From positions 8,742,001-8,806,000 of the forward strand of contig JAHCVI010000001.1 of NCBI GenBank assembly GCA_019096155.1: a stretch of 64,000 nucleotides of DNA, given 5' to 3'. Shown here piece by piece: positions 23,216-34,930 of the stretch. Every line of letters starts with the position of its first letter. The stretch's first letter is position 1. The position numbers and the translations under genes were made by a program. Under the pieces are notes generated by a model, which searched no databases, was not told the DNA's origin, and worked only from the letters and a program-made list of their open reading frames with translations. This DNA is from Staphylotrichum longicolle. Taxonomy: Eukaryota; Ascomycota; Sordariomycetes; Sordariales; Chaetomiaceae.

Positions 23216-26200
23216 TTCCCAATTGAGTGGTCGCATAGCGAACCCACGTGACATCGGGTACTGCCAAGCCTGCATCTTGCCTGCATCTTGTCTCCATATT
23301 TTCTGCGCGTCTGGTCCCCATCAGTCTCCATCAGTCTCCATTTTTTGAAAACCCATTTTTCTCCTTCTTTTCCCATGGGGTCTGGAGACTGCCGAGGGGA
23401 GATCCTGAGTGTGGAATCTGGGGCGGACACAGACGAGAGAGATCATCAACACTGCTGATCATCCAGGACTGGCCCAGGCCCTTCGCGCAGGCGACTGAGG
23501 GCACTTCCCTTCCGGCTTTTCGGAGCGCATCTCGCGGAAAAGGGGCATCCTTCAGGATCTCTGAAGGCGACAATCGTTTTCAGCTCATCAACAGTTGGCC
23601 GTCCTTCATTCCACAGAATGCAACATCTACTGCCCATCCAGGTGGAGTACCGTCGCCGTACAGAGCCATGCTGCCGTGGTAGCGCAGTCGCAGAGTCGCG
23701 CGCAGACCCTGGCGAGACCCTCCGTCGTCCTGAGGCCCGCAGTCATGTGCCAACAGCATCCCTGAAATATTGTTCTGTCCGTGCAATGCAAACAACTTCC
23801 CGGTTGGGCACGCCCGTCAAGGAGGCATTCCGAGTTCTGGGGCCATTCTGTGCCATTCTGCGCATCCTTCGTCTCCAAAATTCCGGGGACGTGGCAAGCG
23901 CCCTTCAGGACCCTTTTGGAGAACCAACCGATAGTGGTTGCCCCTCCACGCTAACGCTCGCCTGAAGCCATCTCAAGCTGTTGAATGCAGGGCGAGGCCG
24001 GACGGCGAACCCGCGCAACAAGTCCCGTTTTGGTCTTGGGTGTGCTGTCCGGGGTTTGTTGGGTGTGGTGTTGAGTTCAGGTCGCATGCGGCCCAAATAC
24101 GGGAGCGCGCCAATGAGTGGCAGAATGTGCCGCTGTGCCTTCCGCTGTTGCAATATTGAGCTGCCACTGCCTGCCTCGCCTGCCGGGCTCGCTGTGACAG
24201 GAAAGCGCAACTGCACCCAGGTGGATGAACACCAGGCAGCTACTTCGTACCTGAGCTGTTTGGTTTGACAGCTGGGCCTCCATGTCCTTCCCGCATCCTT
24301 CGACACAGTAACCTGGAAATAGTTACGAGCCTTGGCCTGTTCCGCTCACCAACATCCACGCTGCGCAAGCTCTTCCCAGTCTCTCCAGTTCTCCGATGCG
24401 CCCTCGAGAGTCGCAAAGACCCGTGGGCGGGATCACCGATGTTCGGTACTCGATCTTACCCAAGATTTGTTCCGAAAACATTCAGCCGCAGCCTTGATTC
24501 CATCTTCCCCGGTTGCTGCTGGGCAGCCGGCACGGAGTTCAATGATCATGAGGTTCCAGACTCCACTGCCGTGCGTCTGGCCGACGAGTAGCGCCCGATT
24601 GTCAAGATCGGAGCTCCTCCCGGCAGAGGGCAGCCTGCAAGGCGGGTGGCCAGCTCCACTGGCGCGCCGTCGACGCGTTCCCAATCAGCCAACATGTCCC
24701 GTTTGGGCCTGGAGATGTCCGAAGGCTCTGGGTGTTGGACTCCCACAGGCAGAAAGCAGTTTGCAGACCCAGACCTGCGTCAACCACTCCAACAGCCGGC
24801 ATGTTTAGGCTAAATGCACGCCAAGACGGGTAATCTTGCGTTGGCAAACCTTAGCAAACGCCGTCGCCGTCCTGTGTGGAGGAGCCCGCACCACAGGCTG
24901 CGATCCTAGCGCCCCGTCTCCCCCCAACCGCGCCCCGGGATTGGATAGCGCAACGGCCCTGCTACCCTTCTCGAAGCCCGGCGAACGACTGGGCCCAGCC
25001 AGTCAACAGCCGCCCCTCGGCTTCGGTCCGGCCCCACGCAAACAAGCGCGGCCCAGGATTCGCTCACGGCTGCTGGGCTCCGGATTTACGGGGACGCTTC
25101 CTGCCGCCCAATCACGGCCCTGCAACGGTGGGCTCGTCCACACTTGCTGCTCTGCCGGTTCGCATGCTCAGGCATGTCAACGAGCGTTTCAACGGCGCAT
25201 GTGGCGTTTTGCCTGTCCCCCGGCCCTCGCGCCAGCTGACAGGCTATGGCCCGCCCCTGGCTTTTGGCTGATTCACCATCCCGAAGCTAGGCCCTGTTCG
25301 CTTGCGGCCACTCCGTCCTGCCGGACGTCTGGCGCCTTGTGTGTGTTTCCAGTCGCCGGGTCACGCCCAGCCTGTTTCCAAGTGTGTTCCCAGCAACAGG
25401 AGGCGATATTCGCCTACGACTCTCGCGTGTGTCGCTTCATATCAGCCCTGCATGGCATAATGCAACTGCAGGCATCTCATCCTTTACTTGCCACGGCACA
25501 CGGCACCCCCCTGGTATGTACCTGGCCGGGCACACTCCACTCCGGGTGGGTATCGACAAGTGGGAAACGCGCCATGATTTTTCATGAGTTCTGCTCCAGA
25601 ACCAGACAGTCGGTGTGAGCAGAGAATTCCACAGCAGCAGCGTTGCCTCTCGCGGCCTCGCCGTCCTCGGCACCGTTTGCCTTGCTGTGAAGTTGGCGGC
25701 CAAAGCGGCGCTTGGGTCAAGCGCGCCACCAAGAGAAAATGCATGCAAAGATGTCCATCTCGGTCCGCTTCCACCGGCAACGCATTTGTTGGCTGGCAGA
25801 CGCTGCCGAAACGTCGTTCTCATTCGCTCAGGCCGCTCGCTTGCTTGTCTGACCAGCAACGCACGCAAAGCCGGTCCGATCCCCCTTCTGGGGTGACCCT
25901 CGTGGCCAAGGCGCCAAGGCTCGGCAGGGAAAATGCTGTGGGAGCTCACAGATACCCACCATTCCACACATGGGGACCCCAGGAGGGGGGCGTTTGTGCG
26001 GGGACACAAAAGTTGGGGAAAGTTTGGAGAGGCCTGGTGATCAAGACGGGGCCTAGGTACGATGTTCCGCCATGGTTCGCCTCCGGTTTCCATGCGCCCA
26101 GCGATCATGGGGTCTGGAACGCTGGAACAAGACTGTCATTAGCATCGGCCTGGGCAATTGGGTGTCTGCTATCTCTCCTGGGCGCGGCGTGCCGCCAGTG

Positions 26201-26629
26201 AAGCGGCCAGCGTCTCGGCCCTCGAAGGTTTAGTGCTTCCCAGATCTTCCAACATGGCATGGCTCTTCGTCGTGCGATATTAGCCTCTGTACGAGACGGC
26301 CCACAGCCCCCGGCGCGTCTGGCTGGACAATCTGCTGCCGCGCCGCTCCGTCCCGGGTCTGGGTATCGATGTACCAGCGCACATGGAAGCCTGCCTGTGG
26401 ACCTCGAAGTACCTAGCTATTTACAGAAGTGGAGGCTCACCTGGACAATGAGTAGCGCGGTGGCTCTCGGAGCTGCAGAGATTGGTTAAGCTTCTGTGCA
26501 GCGGTCGGCATAGTCCCCATCTTTGACCAGCACCCCCGGCCGCTTCCCCCAGTCGCTTGACCGGTCCGGTCGTCCGTCTGGTGGCCCTCCCCCATACCCC
26601 AGAGTCGTTGTTCATGCCTCTCACGTCTT

Positions 26630-26635
26630 TATAAA
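26630..26635 (+). promoter_or_regulatory. TATA box of the CDT-2-like transporter gene
   Basis: TATAAA lies 158 bp upstream of the ATG at 26788, followed by a pyrimidine-rich stretch (CTCCCCTTCTTCTCTC) typical of fungal transcription start regions in strongly expressed genes. Confidence 0.6.
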
Positions 26636-26787
26636 CCTGGCACCTCTCCGTCGATCTGTTCCTCCCCTTCTTCTCTCTCGTCACGGGTCCCAACGAGACG
26701 GTTTCAACTGCATCGCCAGCATCTCACCCGAGAGCCATTGGATCACCACCACCCCCAACTTCGACATAGCGATACCCGGTGGTCAAC

Positions 26788-28554
26788 ATGGGTCTCTTCA
26801 ACAAGGCGAAGACGCCCAACGCCGAGGCGACGGCGGCCGCCCAGGAGGAGGCGCCCGAGTTTGAGCGCGTCGAGTGGACCAAGGACCCTGGCCTCAGGAA
26901 GCTCTACTTCTACGCCTTCGTTCTTTGCGTTGCCTCCGCCACAACTGGTTACGATGGGTGAGTCTGCCGAGATCCGGGAAGCGCCATTGAGCGCGGCCGA
27001 CTGACGATGGCCTCTTCTGCCCAACAGCATGTTTTTCAACAGCGTCCAGAACTTCAAGCCCTGGCTCGATTTCTTCGGCAACCCGGAGGGCTCCATGCTG
27101 GGCCTTCTTGGTGCTCTCTACCAGATCGGTAGCTTGTGCTCCATTCCTATCGTGTAAGTGACATCTCTAGTCTTGGCTCCCGGGCGAGTTAGGCGAGCGA
27201 AAGCTGACACTTCTCTCCCGCGCAGCCCCGTCCTCGCCGATAGGTTTGGCCGTAAGATTCCCATCGCCATCGGCTGCGTTATCATGATTATCGGTGCCGT
27301 TCTCCAGGCCGCTTGCCAGGATCTCGGTACCTTCATGGGCGGCCGTGCCCTGCTCGGTTTCGGCAACTCGCTGGCCCAGATCTCGTCTCCCATGCTTCTC
27401 ACTGAGATTGCGCACCCCCAGCATCGTGCTCGTCTCACCACCATCTACAACTGCCTGTGGAACGTCGGTGCCCTGATCGTCGCCTGGGTTTCCTTCGGCA
27501 CCAACTACATTCCCAACAACTGGTCGTGGCGTATTCCCGCCCTGCTCCAAGCCATCCCCTCGCTCGTCCAGGTCGCCTTCATCTACTGGGTGCCTGAGTC
27601 GCCCCGTTTCCTGATGGCCAAGGACAAGCACGACCAGGCTCTCCACATTCTTGCCAAGTACCACGCCAATGGCGACGTCAACAACGCCACCGTCCAGTTC
27701 GAGTACCGCGAGATCAAGGAGACCATCCGTCTCGAGTTCGAGGCCTCGAAGAGCAGCAGCTACATGGACTTCTTCAAGACCAAGGGCAACCGCTACCGCT
27801 TCTACATCCTCATCTCGCTCGGTATCTTCTCCCAGTGGTCTGGCAATGCCATCATTTCCAACTATGCTAGCAAGCTCTACGAGAGTGCCGGTATCAAGGA
27901 CTCGACCCAGAAGCTCGGTCTTTCTGCCGGCCAGACCTGCATGTCGCTCATCGTTTCGCTCAGCATGGCTATGCTTGTCGACAAGTTCGGCCGCCGCCCC
28001 ATGTTCCTTGCTGCCACCGCCGGTATGTTCGGCACCTTCGTCTTCTGGACGCTCACCTCGGGTCTTTATGACGAGTACGGTTCCCCCGGCGCCAACTACG
28101 CCATGCTCTTCTTCATCTGGATCTTCAGCGTCTTCTACTCGCTCGCCTGGTCTGGTCTGCTCGTCGGCTACGCCATCGAGATTCTGCCGTACAAGCTGCG
28201 TGCCAAGGGTCTCATGATCATGAACTTGACTGTTCAGGCCGCGCTGACTCTCAACGCGTATGCCAACCCCGTCGCCTTCAAGGCTTTCGAAGGCCACACC
28301 TGGAAGCTCTACCTCATCTACACCGTAAGTTGCTCTCCCCCAAAGGCAGTGTGAGGATGGACTGCTAACTCGTTGTACTATAGTGCTGGATCTTCCTCGA
28401 GCTCTGCTTCGTGTACTTCATGTACATTGAGACCAAGGGCCCCACCCTTGAGGAGCTGGCCAAGATCATTGATGGTGACGAGGCCGAGGTCGCCCACGTC
28501 GACATCCGCCAGGTCGAGAAGGAGACCCACATCAACGAGGAGAAGGTCGCCTAA
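26788..28554 (+). CDS. cdt-2: MFS sugar transporter, CDT-2-type cellodextrin transporter
   Basis: This is a plasma-membrane proton-linked sugar porter of the major facilitator superfamily. Exons: 26788-26957, 27028-27153, 27226-28324 and 28384-28554, coding 521 residues. Family marks in order: GYDGMFFNSVQNF in helix 1, DRFGRKIPI (the GRK loop 2-3 motif), the PESPRFLMAKDKHDQALHIL central loop, FSQWSGNAIISNYASKLYE, DKFGRRPMF and the ETKGPTLEELAKIIDGDEA end. The start MGLFNKAK, the EAPEFERVEWTKDPGLRKLY segment and the AEVAHVDIRQVEKE tail closely resemble Neurospora CDT-2 (cellobiose, cellotriose and xylodextrin uptake) as I remember it. Hexose or lactose permease is the alternative, but the whole-length resemblance favours CDT-2. 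The intracellular-type GH3 beta-glucosidase later in the window could cleave its substrates, though the genes are 27 kb apart. Confidence 0.9.
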
Positions 28555-31500
28555 ATGGTGGGCTGATTCCCCAGAGATGTTGGTTCTTGTCGACACGTCG
28601 GCATGGTTGTTTGGCTTGCTTGCGAGTTCGATGTGTTTGGTAGAAAATTCCCCCTATGTTCTTGTTTAGGTATTTTTACCCAAGCGAAAGCCAGTTTCGA
28701 CTTTTTCACAACGCTCCCCTTCTCGTTTCGGATGACAGCTGCTCTCTCCTGCTTACGCGCCTCTTCTCCGGAGCCCGGGGCGATGTGACAATCCCCCATG
28801 GGTCATCCCGCGTCTGCATGGTGCTTATCCCATGGTCCGCCACCAACATGGTCTGGGGCTTAGCGGTGGAATCATCCACGGCTGGGGCCAGCGGTTTGGA
28901 ATTTACGAGATTGGTCAACTTCGCTTGGGAAGCCGCCGGGACGCGCTTGTGTAATCTACGGATTGCATGACGGTCTGTTTTAATGTATGGTAATCTATGA
29001 AATATATACCCTGGGATGTCATGTTCTCGGTCTCGGAACGCGCTATCTCTTGGTGACGAGTGATCCTTGCCCTTGCTGGTGTACCTGGTGTGTGGGGATG
29101 GTTCCCTGGGGCACGCTGCATTTATCCAAGGTGTGTGCCGCGATGCTGGGACTCCCTCACCGTGGATAAACTGCCCCTACCCCCTTGACGACCTGGACCG
29201 TACCCACCTGGAACACGCAACAAAAACGGGGATACGGCGGAGAGCCCCCACCTCCCTGTCCTCAGACAAGATGACGCCTGCATGGATCTGCTTATTGGGA
29301 CTCATCACCTGGAGGCGGTTGGATGATGAATTCGACCGGAACCCCTTTTCCTATTTTGGCAAGATGCCGTTCTGATATCTTGCTCATACCGGGTCCGCAT
29401 CCGAAGCATCTCCGGGCAGTCATTCACACGCGGGCCATCTTGTTTCCTCTGAAGGGGAGCCCCGTTGTTGGTCGAATGGGCTGGCCTTGGACGTGGCTGT
29501 GGCCCAGGGAGGTTGTCCCGGATGTCGGGATGTTGGGCATGACAGATCAGATTTGCATGGGGCAATAGATTGATGGCAAACTGGCCGCGGGTGACTTGGG
29601 CCTCGCTCGCTTCCATGGCTGCCGAGGGCAAAGGATCTGTTGGTCACAGCCTTCATGTCCGATCCTCAGCAAGCTCAGGCAAGTCTCGTCTCTCACTCGT
29701 ATCGCCGCCCATGCCCGTTGCAACAACAACACACACATATGTGACCTGATGGGGCTACGAGAACACCAAGTACCCAAGTAGCACGGCTGTTCGGCTCACA
29801 CAACTGGAGAGTCTCGAAAAAAGCGGCCAACAAACCCCAGCTGGGCTGGCCGCAGAAAGTGGCAACGAGCGTGTGGTTGGATTCCCATTCCCTCCCGGCC
29901 AGGCGAGGCCATGATCGCCCAGAAAGGAGGCATCCACTTCCCACCCCCCATCTTCCCAGCGGCAAAATGCCACTGAGCCCGCAATTCCCTTTTGCCCAAC
30001 CACTGAGACGCGCGCGGCTGGACCCGTCGAGCACCCAAACCCCATGTGTGTGGCCTGGAACGGACAGCAGAGGGCAGAGACTTGCAATCCTTCCCCAATA
30101 GTGGGATGGTGGATGTACAAGTAGCATCTGGGTACCTTGGCAAGAACATGGGCTCACCCCCTCGGGTCTCGCTTGTGTGGTTCGCCTCTTCTCCTTCCCG
30201 CTGACTGGATCCCACGGACGTCTGGAACCTCAGGAACCTGCAAGCCATCGCATGCGACGGCATGGTAGCAGACAGCACCACACCCACACGCTTCTCACAC
30301 TCTACGCGGTACACTCTCCTGGAGGCGAGAGATCCACAGTAATACCGAGTTTTGACACCTGACTTCTGTCCCCGACTCCGCGCGGCCATCCGCGAGCGGG
30401 ACAGGGGGAGTGTGGAGGAGTACTCACAATCCGATGATGACCGGCCGGCGATGACTTCAGCTTCGGCCTCGATATCCGTCTTTCCTTCGTACACACGCGC
30501 ACACGAGCAAGACCACCCACCACCGCCCGCACCTCTGCTGATCCGGCATCTCTCTTCTCTCCACGGGCAAAAACACCTCCAACAACACACCCCCTGACCT
30601 CATCAACCAAAACCCTCATTCCCATCCGCTCACATACGAAATATCCATCTTCTTTCCGGGCGGGCAAAGCAAGAAATCACTCACTCACATCCCAATACCC
30701 CCACAAGCACTCAATCCTTTCGCTCCCATTACCCGCGCATCCACCCTCAATCCGCAATCTAACCCCCTGCGTCGAAGCGTCGCATCAAAGACGCCCCGAA
30801 AAACCAACGTAGATCACCCGCACCAACGGGAGCAGCACAGACGGTACACACGCAGACATAACACTGGCCGCACCACGTATGTGTGAATGTAATATATGTT
30901 GTAGAACAGATATGCAGACAGCCCAAAAGGGGGGGTTGCCTACTGTCTGTACACAGAGAAGGCAACCCGCGCAGAAAATTCCATGCAGGAATTGGAGAAG
31001 GGGGGATTAGCCGATGCAGTATGCCGCTGCTCCGTTTGTTCTGGCCATGGGGTGAGGCAAGGCGAGGCAAGGTGAGGCTGACATGCCGTGGTCTGGCACA
31101 CTTGAGTTGCTCATCGCGACAAGAAGTTGCTCATTGTGACAAGAAGCTGCTCATTGTGATAAGCGTTGGGAAAGTGTTTTATGTGCACGGTGGATTGTGG
31201 GAGAGACAGGGTAAGATACTCAAAACTCACAGGCCATACCGTGCGAGGATGGAGCTGTTATATCGTGTTTCACCGAATGTGTTTGTGTATGTAGTGACAT
31301 CGTCTGATTGAGGTGAGTTGAGGCAGTGCCGGTGAGAGCCATCTTCCGCGCTCGCAATGCTCATTTGTCTTGCAACCCCTTGCCTCCCATTTTCTCCCTT
31401 CCCACGGCCCTCTGAGGTAACCATCGCAAGCAATCTCGCCCAACTGCCCAACATGACTCTGTAAGTCAGACAGACCAGCGCGAACACAACCCTGCCATCC

Positions 31501-32951
31501 CGGTGCCCAATCGCAGAGATGCCCTGGAGAACCTTGAGAATGCCGTTCATGGCTGCCGTGTGTCGTTCTCGTCTCTGGGCGAAGGCGTCTTAACGACTCC
31601 GCCAGCGTGACCCATCTTCCCCTGACACCGCACTCTCCGAGTTCCTGTGACAGACGTGGGCTCATGAAGAAGCGAGGCGTGTTTTTGAACCGACTGGGCA
31701 CCTCGTGTCGTGGATCAGAGTAGCTGCTGGCGCTCCATCAGGAGTACAGGTTGTTGTTCCACGTAGAGCGGGTTTTGGGACAGATATGCCTGTTGCCCCT
31801 GAGCTCGCTCTATTTTCCACGGTTTCTGATCTCCAACATTGCCACCAAGGTTTTATTGCGAAGATGACGGAGCTCTCTCAGCAAGCTTTCCCATCACAAG
31901 AGCGACTTGCCATCCTCGATGCTTGGCTTGATGGTCCGTGACGACCGCCATAAACAAGCCATTTCCATTAGGATCCTGTGCAGGTTTAAGGTTGCTGTGC
32001 CGACGGGTGCACCGCGTGCTGCCTCGTATCACCCTCTTCCAGGAAGCCATAACCCTGTCTGTACTTGACGTAGGGAGCGGTAGCGTTTGGCACAATGTCG
32101 TCGAGAGGCTGTGGGAGCAGCATGGATAGCCGAGAAGCCACCAAAAACTGTCGTGGTCCCCTCGCTTTTGCCCTTGACGGTGCTGCCGCGACCGAGTCAC
32201 GTACAGTCCCATTGCTCTTCACCTGTGTAGTCAGTTGGCCTCCATTATCGAGTGAATCCAACCATGGCGGCTAGGTTTCGGGTTGTCTTTTTGAGCCGAG
32301 ACGATGGGAGCTTAGCGGGCGAGATGCCAGAGGCTTCGCGGACGCAATGGCGCTGACGAATACCGCTTCATTTGTCTAAGAGTTCGAAGGTCTGAGGGCC
32401 TTGTAGGCACACCGGGAACTGAAAATAATTCCTCTGGGATTTGGAATGACCCCAAGGAAGGTTCATGTGCTGAGCATAAGTCGGAGAGCGACCCCGTGAT
32501 TGAGAGGAACGGAGAAGGCTCACACCAGCGCTGCTGGAGCCAGCCTATCTGTCTAAGTCCCTGATGGCAACGACAGGTCGCGACTTGAAATCCGAGTGTA
32601 CCTCGAGACCTGGGGGCAAAACGCTAAAAGGCGCTCGCTCGCTGTAGGGCTGTCGGCAGCATTTGTTGTCTTGTTCGACTTGATAAATTCCACCATCTTC
32701 GCCCCCGATGTATCGGGAACGTCAAGACATCGAGTCCAAGGATGTAAGATGAAATTGGCAATGTCCAGGTGGACGGGGAAGAGACGCAGAAGGGCGGATG
32801 GGTCCATCAGACTGTGCAAGAGTTTAAAGTGGAAGAGGCTGGAGCGCGACGAGGGGCCCAAGTTGAAGAGCAGGTGCAATGGGCTCTTTCGGGTGCCCGT
32901 GGGCTGCTGCCTGCATCGAACAGACCTGCCCTGGAAGGAGCAACCGCAAGC
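28555..32951. other. 4.4 kb gene-free region between the CDT-2-like gene and SDHAF1
   Basis: The two flanking genes converge. I found no frame with family resemblance or matching exons. Notable content: AT-rich sequence near 28970-29010, a C/A-rich stretch at 30480-30760, a three-copy 20-nt tandem repeat at 31106-31165 and a GAGGCAAG-type repeat at 31050-31080. An unrecognised non-coding RNA or lineage-specific gene cannot be excluded from sequence alone. Confidence 0.5.
31106..31165. repeat. 20-nt tandem repeat, three copies
   Basis: The unit GTTGCTCATTGTGACAAGAA occurs at 31126-31145; copy 1 (31106-31125) differs at two or three positions (TCATCGCGAC) and copy 3 (31146-31165) diverges at its ends. 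It lies in non-coding sequence. Confidence 0.85.
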
Positions 32952-33241
32952 TCATTTGATGTCCTTGACGCCTGGAGACGCGTACATGTCGAGCTGCCGG
33001 CGGCCTTTGCGCAAAAGAAACTCGATGGCACCAAAGTCGCGCTTGTCAATCTTGATGTTCTTTTCAAACTCGGTCCTGGACTTCTGATCAGTTTTTGTCG
33101 TCAAACAGCCATGTCTTTGAGCAATATTTACCTCGCAAACACCTGAAAGTTTTTACGGCTCGCTTCGGGCTTCTTGCGACATTCGCGGAGGCAATTGCGA
33201 TACAGGGAAAGCACCTCTTTTTGAAGACCCGACAAACGCAT
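32952..33241 (-). CDS. SDHAF1: Succinate dehydrogenase assembly factor 1 (LYR-motif protein)
   Basis: SDHAF1 (Sdh6 in yeast) is a mitochondrial matrix LYR protein that helps insert iron-sulfur clusters into, and protects, the SDHB subunit of complex II. The gene is tiny and easy to miss: exon 1 is 33132-33241 and exon 2 is 32952-33075, separated by a 56-bp intron, coding 77 residues. Exon 1 begins MRLSGLQKEVLSLYRNCLRE, with the LYR motif at residues 13-15. The join reads NFQVFAR-TEFEKNIKIDKR, and exon 2 continues DFGAIEFLLRKGRRQLDMYA to the typical end SPGVKDIK. Length and both halves fit the family exactly. It is divergent from an FAH-family gene with 514 bp between starts. Upstream extension of the frame to about 33511 is leader sequence and not part of the protein. 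Confidence 0.95.
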
Positions 33242-33755
33242 TGTAGCGATGGTGTTTTGTTTGGATGCGGAAAAGGGGGTTGTTGAGAGTCTGAGAGTTG
33301 GTTCAGCAACGAACGCGAAGTCGTCAAAAATCAATCGCGTCACACAAAACCTCGGCTCGTCATGGCCCGAACCGACAGGGGCCGGGCCGCTTCGGGGGTT
33401 CACCGCCGAGCCACCGGGCCTCCGACTCGGAGCGCCGAGCTCGGCAGACCAGGGGCCTGCGCGTAAGACTGTGGCTGGTGGAATAATTAATCCGCAACCT
33501 GTCAATTGCATTCAACAGCACGCAGCGGGTTGAGGCTTCCACGACGGAGTTATTCCACATTTCTCCAGTGGAGCGACGAGGAATAGTCAACTAATAAACA
33601 CAACTGGAGCCCTGGGACCCTCAGGTATAATAGCGAGATATCTCCGTAGGTTGAACAACTAGCACATACACAGTATTTGTGATTCACGCACCTTCCTGCT
33701 TCTACATCATATTACTCTGTTGTTTACATTGATACCCCATCCGAATTCCGTCAGA
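33242..33755. promoter_or_regulatory. Shared divergent promoter of SDHAF1 and the FAH-family gene
   Basis: The 514-bp interval separates the two start codons. A TATAAT-like sequence at 33628-33633 lies about 125 bp upstream of the FAH-family ATG. The SDHAF1 side is GC-rich (33360-33470). Confidence 0.45.
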
Positions 33756-34930
33756 ATGCCCTCCTTCTCGGTGAGTTTTCCCACACTGCACACCGGACAA
33801 GAAGACCAACCACATGAGACAGAAGCTGACCAGCCCCAGCGTCTCGTCCGCTTCCTGGCCCGGGACGGCCGGACCTACTACGGCGATGCCATTCTCCCCC
33901 GTGGCGTCACCGACATCAGCAAGGCCCGCCAGGCCCGCGTCGTCCAGGGCGACATCTTTGGCAAACACGACGTGACCGACCAGATCGTCGACATCCGCAC
34001 GCTCCTGGCGCCCCTGGCCCCCGAGCACGTGCGGACGGTGCGGTGTCTCGGTTTGAACTATGCCGCGCACGCCAAGGAGGTAGGTGCATACCCCAATCGT
34101 CCGAGGAGCCGGTGCTGACGATGAGAAACAGTCCAACATGCCCATCCCCCAGTACCCTGTCATCTTCGTAAGTAGACCACAACTCCCTCCTCCAGAAGGG
34201 TTCCCTTCTCCCGTACTCACACAATAACCTACCTCAGTACAAACCCGCCACCTCCCTCACCGGCCCGACGGACCCCATCCCCATCCATCCGCTCGCCCAG
34301 CAGCACACGGGGCTGGACTACGAGTGCGAGCTCGTCGCCGTCATCGGCAAGCCCTGCGCCGACGTGCCCGAGGCCCACGCGCTCGACTACGTGCTCGGCT
34401 ACGCCGTCGGCAACGACGTGTCGCACCGCGACTGGCAGCTCAAGCTCGGCGGCGGGCAGTGGTCGCTGGGTAAAGGGTTCGACGGCTGGGCGCCCTTCGG
34501 TCCCGGGATCGTGTCCGGCCGCCTGCTCGCCGACCCCCAGGCGCTGGGGATCCGGACGCGCGTCAACGGGCAGACGGTGCAGGACAGCCGGACGAGCGAC
34601 ATGGTCTTTGGCGTGGCGCGGACGATTGCGTTTCTGAGCCAGGGGACGACGCTCATGCCGGGGGATGTCATTTTCACGGGGACGTGAGTCACTGTTTCCC
34701 TCCTCTATCTCTCTCTTCCTCTATGTTTTGACCCCATTTTTCTCCCTCTATGGGTTATGCTCGGTCACGAGTGCTGACCGGAGCCGTGCAATAGGCCGCA
34801 AGGTGTGGGGATGGGCAGGAATCCGCAGGTGTGGCTCAAGGATGGGGATGTGGTCGAGGTTGAGCTCGACGGTGTTGGGACTTGCACGAACAAGGTCGAA
34901 TTTACCCCGGCGAGGGATGCTAAGCTATGA
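33756..34930 (+). CDS. Fumarylacetoacetate hydrolase (FAH) family protein
   Basis: FAH-superfamily enzymes hydrolyse or decarboxylate acylpyruvate-type substrates with a divalent metal; this branch resembles FAHD1/FAHD2 rather than true tyrosine-pathway FAH. Exons: 33756-33770, 33840-34079, 34132-34167, 34238-34683 and 34795-34930, coding 290 residues. The first exon is only five codons (MPSFS); splicing it to RLVRFLARDGRTYYGDAILP matches the family start, whereas reading through the 69-nt intron, which is in frame and stop-free, would add 23 unrelated residues. Exon 3 is just 12 codons (SNMPIPQYPVIF). Metal-ligand regions are visible: GLDYECELVAVIGK, GYAVGNDVSHRDWQLKLGGG and KGFDGWAPFGPGIV. 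The end is PQGVGMGRNPQVWLKDGDVV then a short tail. The exact substrate cannot be told from sequence. Mitochondrial or cytosolic location is unclear; no presequence is obvious. Confidence 0.92.

Larger units (their letters stand above)
23075..26787. other. 3.7 kb divergent intergenic region between MSH3 and the CDT-2-like gene
   Basis: This GC-rich region contains several open frames above 200 codons on both strands (for example plus 24836-25618, minus 25437-26108, plus 25584-26201), but their translations are Arg/Ser/Pro/Cys-rich, overlap one another and match no family I know. A GGCTAAA, the consensus of the xylanolytic regulator XlnR/XLR-1, lies at 24808-24814, about 2 kb from the transporter. 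A long regulatory region ahead of an inducible sugar-transporter gene is plausible. Confidence 0.5.

Noticed and set aside
24836..26201. Overlapping frames above 200 codons between MSH3 and the CDT-2-like gene
   Set aside because: They overlap on both strands, lack family resemblance and show the composition of random GC-rich sequence.
27167..28297. 376-codon open frame antisense to the CDT-2-like gene
   Set aside because: Caused by strong codon bias of the sense gene, and it crosses the sense intron boundaries.
33771..33839. Reading through this segment as coding in the FAH-family gene
   Set aside because: It is a 69-nt in-frame intron with gtgagt donor and CAG acceptor; splicing gives the expected MPSFS-RLVRFLARDG start.
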